NCBI GenBank assembly: GCA_047967505.1 | Contig: CM106540.1 | Source of the DNA: Dipteris shenzhenensis | Taxonomy: Eukaryota > Polypodiophyta > Polypodiopsida > Gleicheniales | DNA: 64,000 nt | Direction: 5' to 3' (one strand) | Shown here: positions 59,424-64,000 of the stretch, in pieces | How positions within the stretch are numbered: position 1 is the first letter of the stretch | Layout: every line of letters begins with the position of its first letter | Program-made: the position numbers and the translations under genes | Notes under the pieces: model-generated | Database searches by the model: none | Seen by the model: only the letters and a program-made list of their open reading frames with translations | Told to the model about the DNA's origin: nothing

Positions 59424-62359
59424 ATGGGTTCTCAAAGCTGTAGAGCTAGTAGACGTGAAAGATGTAGGAACCCCCCCCAAATCTCATTGATGAGGAGTGC
59501 AAGCGGAAGGCTCGTGAGTGCAAGAGAGCCTCTAGAGCTAGAGCTCATGCTGCCACCACCGATCCACCTCCACCTCTACCTCTACATCCCACCTCCACCT
59601 CCACCTCCACCCCCACCCCCACCTCCATTGTCCCCCCATCCTCATCCACTCCCCTACCTCTAGCCTCCACCCTTCCCCTAGCCACCTACATTTTGGCCTC
59701 CACCTCTACCTCTTCCCCCTCCACCCTCCCCCCTCCCCCTCCACCCATTCCCCTTGGTGCCTTCCTTCCCCCGTCCACCCTACCATCTCCCATTGATCCC
59801 CTTGCCCCACCTTGCAGTAGCAGTATTGCTTCACGACGTGACTTGCCGAAGTCCACTATCCGTCGTCATACTAGCAAGATTGTGCAGTCTTTTTTTTGTG
59901 ATCTCACGCCAGCTTCACAGTCTTCTCTTCTCACATCCTTGATTGATCACCCTGACTTGGTATAGTGTAGGAGGCTTGCTAGTCTTGGTGCACGTAGAGA
60001 TAGGGTTGTATCTAGAGAGGTCCTTAGCAGTGTTCGATGTTCCTATGCTTCTATTAAGCATAGGAACTCCAGTGATGCCTTGGCAGCATGTCGTGCTATT
60101 GTGGCTGCCATTAGTAGACCTCATATGATAGGCCATGTGCGTACCGCTTCACATCTTCTTCAGATTGCACCGTGCACATTGCGAGCAGGCATTGCGAGCA
60201 GGCATGATTAGGAGGCAGAGTCTAGAGGATAGTGAGACTGATGCTCTTTGGGCTTCGAGTGGTCGTGCACCTCACAGCGATCGATTGTTGGATGATTCCA
60301 CTAGGTCCTTCATACAATAGTTTTGGGAGGAGCATTGCAGAGCATCCCTAGTGTTCAAGAAGGCATTGCGGAAGAGGGTGTCACACGGTGTGTACATTGA
60401 GCATGGTGCATGTTTTTTGGAGTGTACCCAGACTGAGTTGTACACTCAGTTTGTAGAGGTGCACTCGGAGTTCAGGATTGGGCAGAGGTCATTTGAGCGA
60501 TGCAGGCCATGGTTTGTACGATGCTCTTAGGAGTGTGACACATGGTGTTGTCGCTACCATGTGGATTTTGGATTGATGTATGACGTATTCGGTTCCCTTA
60601 ATGGTCATAGGGGAGTGGTTCCTACTAGCCCTCGTGACTTCATTCATTCCATATTGTGTACATGAGATGGTGATGCTTTATTCCACTCCCTGGATTGTGT
60701 GGAAGGCAGGTGTACTTTGTGTGGTGACTTTGCTACAGTGCCACGAGTTGCACTAGATACTTGTGATGTGCAGATGGTTCGTTGGCAGCAGTGTGAGTAC
60801 AGTACCTTGACATTAGATGGTGGTGCACAGTCGAGGAGATTGCAGCTTGTGGGGAAGGAGACACCACGTGTTGTATTCATTGATAGTTTTCGAGGGAAGC
60901 TGTACTGCTACATACGCCACTCGCACACTACGAAATGGGAGGATCATCAGTTCCGTGCATGTTTGAGGACATTTCCTATAGGGGTGGTTGTCTCAGTGGT
61001 GGACTTTGTGGACAATTACACCTTTGCACCATAGCATGAGATCCAATCGGAGTATTATTTCTCCGAACAGGTGACGTGTGATTGAGTATTGATTTTTTCC
61101 CCGCCTCATTATATTGAATTATTTCAATAGTCATATTTTTTTTCAATGCCATATTGCAGGTTGCTATATTTGTGCACATTAGCTATCGTCATGCACAGGC
61201 TCATGTGGATGGCATTGATAGCACCATGGACTCACGTGACATTGTGCGAGAGTATCACTTCTACATTAGTGATGATCGATCGCATGATGCCCATTTTGTG
61301 TAGCATTGCTTCACTTTGCATGATAGTTTCTTGAGGGATCATGGTGTCACATGGCAGCGGCGCTGGATCTGGTCAGACGATTGTGGTGGTTAGTTCAAAT
61401 CCACTAGGCAGTTTTATTGGTTCTGCAAATGGCACCGTGAGACAGGCATTCCGATCACATGGAGCTACTTCGAGACACGGCACGGTAAGGGAGAGCACGA
61501 TGGTGCAAGTGCTTGTGTGAAGCGTGCTTTGCATCAATACCAGTTGCATCACAGTGCCGATCGCTTCAAGGATGCACATGATGTGGTGCGGTGGTGTAGC
61601 CATCACTTATCCACTAGTGCTATCTCCTTGTTTCAGTCGCGTGACGATAGTGTGGTGAGCCAGTATTTTTGGTGCATGGACATTGGGAGTCTTGATCGGT
61701 CTAGGCCTTTTGATTGTCATTCTGTGTCTGGCATTCTTGATTTCCATTCCATTAGGAGCCTAGGTGAGTCTCACCCCACGATCTTTTCTCGACGGTTTGC
61801 ATGTTTTTGCTCTGCATGCATTGATGATGATTGGGGAGGGTGCTCCATGATACCATGGGCCGATCCATGGGTACGGCGAGTGCTTTCTCCCTTCCAGCCT
61901 TGGGAGGAGGTACATGATGATCAGGATGCGGGATTCAGTTCCTCTAGAGATTATGACCAGCTTACATATATTTTGCGTATTGGTGATATCTTCGCGGTTA
62001 TTGCTTCGGAGGGCAATGAGGAGGGTGTGGATTATTACTTGTTGCGATGCTCTATACTGAAGAGTGTGCTGAATGAGGATACAATGGAAGGGCATGGGAT
62101 GCACCTCAATGCTCATAGCATGATTGTAGGTGGCCACTATTTTCAGCAGATATAGAGGCGTGGTCGCTATATTGAGTTCCAGGAGTACATGGTAGATCAG
62201 GAGGCATAGATGTATTCTCATCTTGTTGTTGGGATCAAGATTACTTTGAGTTGTGTTCGCACTCGCAAGGCGACGTCCACTCCACGATGGCACCTTGCAG
62301 TGGCGAATCACAAGAGCATACTTGCAATTATTGGCATGAGAGCTGATCCTGAGGAGTAG
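59424..62359 (+). pseudogene. Transposase-like gene of an unusual HGK-DG family, with BAH-like C-terminus
   Basis: Starts at ATG 59,424 (basic N-terminus MGSQSCRASRRERCR). A frameshift in the C8 tract at 59,471 leads into a Lys/Arg helix (DEECKRKARECKRASRARA) and a Pro-rich linker, then a conserved region (EFRIGQRSFERCRPWFVR, TWCCRYHVDFGLMYDVFGSL) and a Cys-rich stretch (LDCVEGRCTLCGDF). The putative catalytic part has VVDFVDNYTF, FYISDDRSHDAHF, RRWIWSDDCGG*FKSTRQFY and SYFETRHGKGEHDGASACVK, where DF..NY, ISDD, WSD and HGK...DG are candidate active-site motifs. An 89-bp intron (61,071-61,159) is supported by CAG|GTGACG and TTGCAG|GTT. The C-terminal part (GDIFAVIASEGNEEGVDYYL, GGHYFQQI) resembles a BAH-type fold. 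About ten stops, mostly TAG at likely Gln sites, plus a 14-bp local duplication near 60,180. Confidence 0.7.
61071..61159 (+). other. Intron of the transposase-like gene
   Basis: 89 bp, GT...AG, T-rich before the acceptor (ATATTGCAG). Removing it keeps the frame between FSEQ and VAIFVHISYRH, while the intron itself has stops. Confidence 0.65.
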
Positions 62360-62693
62360 CACATTACATATCATATTTTTTGGGATCATCAGTTGATCAG
62401 ATTGATTTTTATTGGGTATCAGTAGTTGATTACACATTTTTGTATTCGATATGTATAGGCTCACTGTGTGACCATACCATTGTAATTTTCATGGACTCAT
62501 GTTTTGTATTTCACTCTGATGGTTGTATACATGTTCATACACATCATTGTATTAGATTCTATTTTATACATGATGTTCGATATCTTCTCAATGGGATTTG
62601 TTGTGTTTGTAAAACAAAAAATTGTTTATTAGTAGTAATGTTGTAATTTGTTTTGTGCTTTAGGACATTTTAAAGACGTGACTAAGAAAATTC
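62360..62693. other. 3' flank of the transposase-like gene
   Basis: Non-coding, T-rich. It may hold the element's 3' untranslated region. No terminal inverted repeat was recognised. Confidence 0.35.
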
Positions 62694-64000
62694 GTGCACG
62701 TACTAACGAAATACACATGTGGACTTATCTGTTGGTCCCTACTAGCATGACTACGTATGAAAAATGGTGCACGTACTAACGAAATACGCATGTGGACATT
62801 TCTGTTGGAGATGAAACTTTGCATGACTCTTAGGTCACCCTAGACATACATCCATGCAAGATTTGGTCTCCAACTGATTTGGTATGTGCCACGTGGAAGG
62901 TATAATGCGTACATTTTTACAATCCCTACTAGCACGACTGTGGCAAAGCTATGGCACACGTACTAACGAAATACGCATGTGGACTTATCTGTTGGGGATG
63001 AAACTTCGCACGACTCTTAGGCCACCCTAGACATACATCCACGCAAGATTTGGTCTCGAATTGATTTGGTATGCGCCACATGGAAGATACAATCCGTACA
63101 TTTTTACAATCCCTACTAGCACGACTGTGGCAAAGCTATGGCGCACGTACTAATGAAATACGCATGTGGACTTATCTGTTGGGGATGAAACTTCACATGA
63201 CTCTTAGGCCACCCTAGACATACATCCATGCAAGATTTGGTCTCGAACTGATTTGGTATGCGCCACGTGGAAGGTATAATGCATACATTTTTACAATCCC
63301 TACTAGCATGACTACGTATGAAAAATGGCGCACGTACTAATGAAATATGCATGTGGACTTATCTGTTAGAGATTAAACTTTGCACGGATCTTAGGCTACA
63401 GTAGAAGTACATCCATGCAAGATTTGGTGTCCAACTGATTTGGTATGCGCCACATGGAAGGTATAATGCGTACATTTTTACAATCCCTACTAGCACTACG
63501 TATGAAAAATGGCGCACATACTAATGAAATATGCATGTGGACTTATCTGTTGGGGATGAAACTTCACACAGCTCTTAGACTACCCTAGACGTACATCCAT
63601 GCAAGATTTGGTCTCGAACTGATTTGGTATGTGCCATGTGGAAGGTACAATGCATACATTTTTACAATCCCTACTAGCACGACTGTGGCAAAGCTATGGC
63701 GCACGTACTAATGAAATACGTGTGTGGACTTATCTATTGGGGATGAAACTTTGCACGACTCTTAGGCTACCCTAGACATACATCCATGCAAGATTTGGTC
63801 TCGAACTGATTTGGTATGCGCCACGTGGAAGGTATAATGCGTACATTTTTACAATCCCTACTAGCACGACTACGTATGAAAAATGGCGCACGTACTAATG
63901 AAATACGCACGTGGACTTATCTATTGGGGATGAAACTTCACATGGCTCTTAGACTACCCTAGACGTACATCCATGCAAGATTTGGTATCCAATTGATTTG
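62694..64000. repeat. 187-bp satellite array, continuing past the window
   Basis: The word (G)CGCACGTACTAA(C/T)GAAAT recurs at 62,694, 62,767, 62,953, 63,141, 63,328, 63,512, 63,699 and 63,886. After the first, short spacing, the period is 184-188 bp. Each unit includes TGTGGACTTATCTGTTGGG, CTTAGGC(T/C)ACCCTAGAC, GCAAGATTTGGT and TTTTTACAATCCCTACTAGC. Two variants differ before the marker: ACTGTGGCAAAGCTATGG (62,953; 63,141; 63,699) versus ACGTATGAAAAATGG (62,767; 63,328; 63,512; 63,886). Confidence 0.95.

Noticed and set aside
59560-59760. Poly-proline protein
   Set aside because: It is the linker of the transposase-like gene plus low-complexity CCACCTC repeats, not a separate gene.
62694-64000. 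CRISPR or telomere repeat
   Set aside because: The 187-bp units are contiguous satellite monomers without spacers, and no telomeric heptamer is present.

Overview
The window is nuclear DNA of a land plant, almost certainly one with a large, transposon-filled genome. The strongest host signal is two exons of DET1 (DE-ETIOLATED 1), minus strand, 19,496-20,486, with matching splice sites and an uninterrupted frame. Plant origin is also supported by Ty3/gypsy, Ty1/copia and LINE elements whose primer-binding sites match plant initiator-tRNA-Met or tRNA-Glu, and by transposon protein families typical of plants. A seed-free vascular plant (fern or lycophyte) or a gymnosperm fits the apparent large introns, but the species is inference. 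Nothing prokaryotic or organellar was seen.

Layout. 1-955: minus-strand gag leader of an LTR element with a tRNA-Glu-type PBS. 1,717-6,698 plus 14,374-15,738: one decayed minus-strand Ty3/gypsy element, split by a plus-strand gypsy element (6,699-14,368) with 411-bp LTRs and a GTGAA target duplication. That second element has lost RNase H and most of its integrase, and a 5'-truncated LINE (about 7,250-9,410, minus) sits in its leader. 15,722-17,325: back-to-back LTRs, one carrying an array of TTGACC...GTCAA palindromes. 19.5-20.5 kb: DET1 exons. 21.4-25.7 kb: a gypsy RT relic and a gag-only LTR element between inverted LTRs. 26-33 kb: AT-rich, gene-poor, with a hairpin, short duplications and a 1.5-kb foldback around long microsatellites. 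33.6-35.9 kb: a degraded kinase-like pseudogene. 39.6-41.6 kb: a LINE relic split by a solo copia-type LTR. 43.5-46.4 kb: the same LTR family again, as an inverted pair around a decayed copia gag. 47.3-52.1 kb: two decayed minus-strand transposon-type genes. 52.3-53.9 kb: a tandem array of about 235-bp units. 55-59.2 kb: palindromes and hairpins. 59.4-62.4 kb: a plus-strand transposase-like gene of an unusual family. 62.7-64.0 kb: a 187-bp satellite running off the end.

Across the unrelated mobile elements most internal stops are TAG (sometimes TAA or TGA) where CAG, CAA or CGA would be expected. Two copies of a 524-bp duplication show this directly. It looks like decay by C-to-T deamination of methylated DNA, while the DET1 exons carry no stops. 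No element in the window appears fully intact. The only gene likely to serve the host is DET1, and its remaining exons are not visible here.
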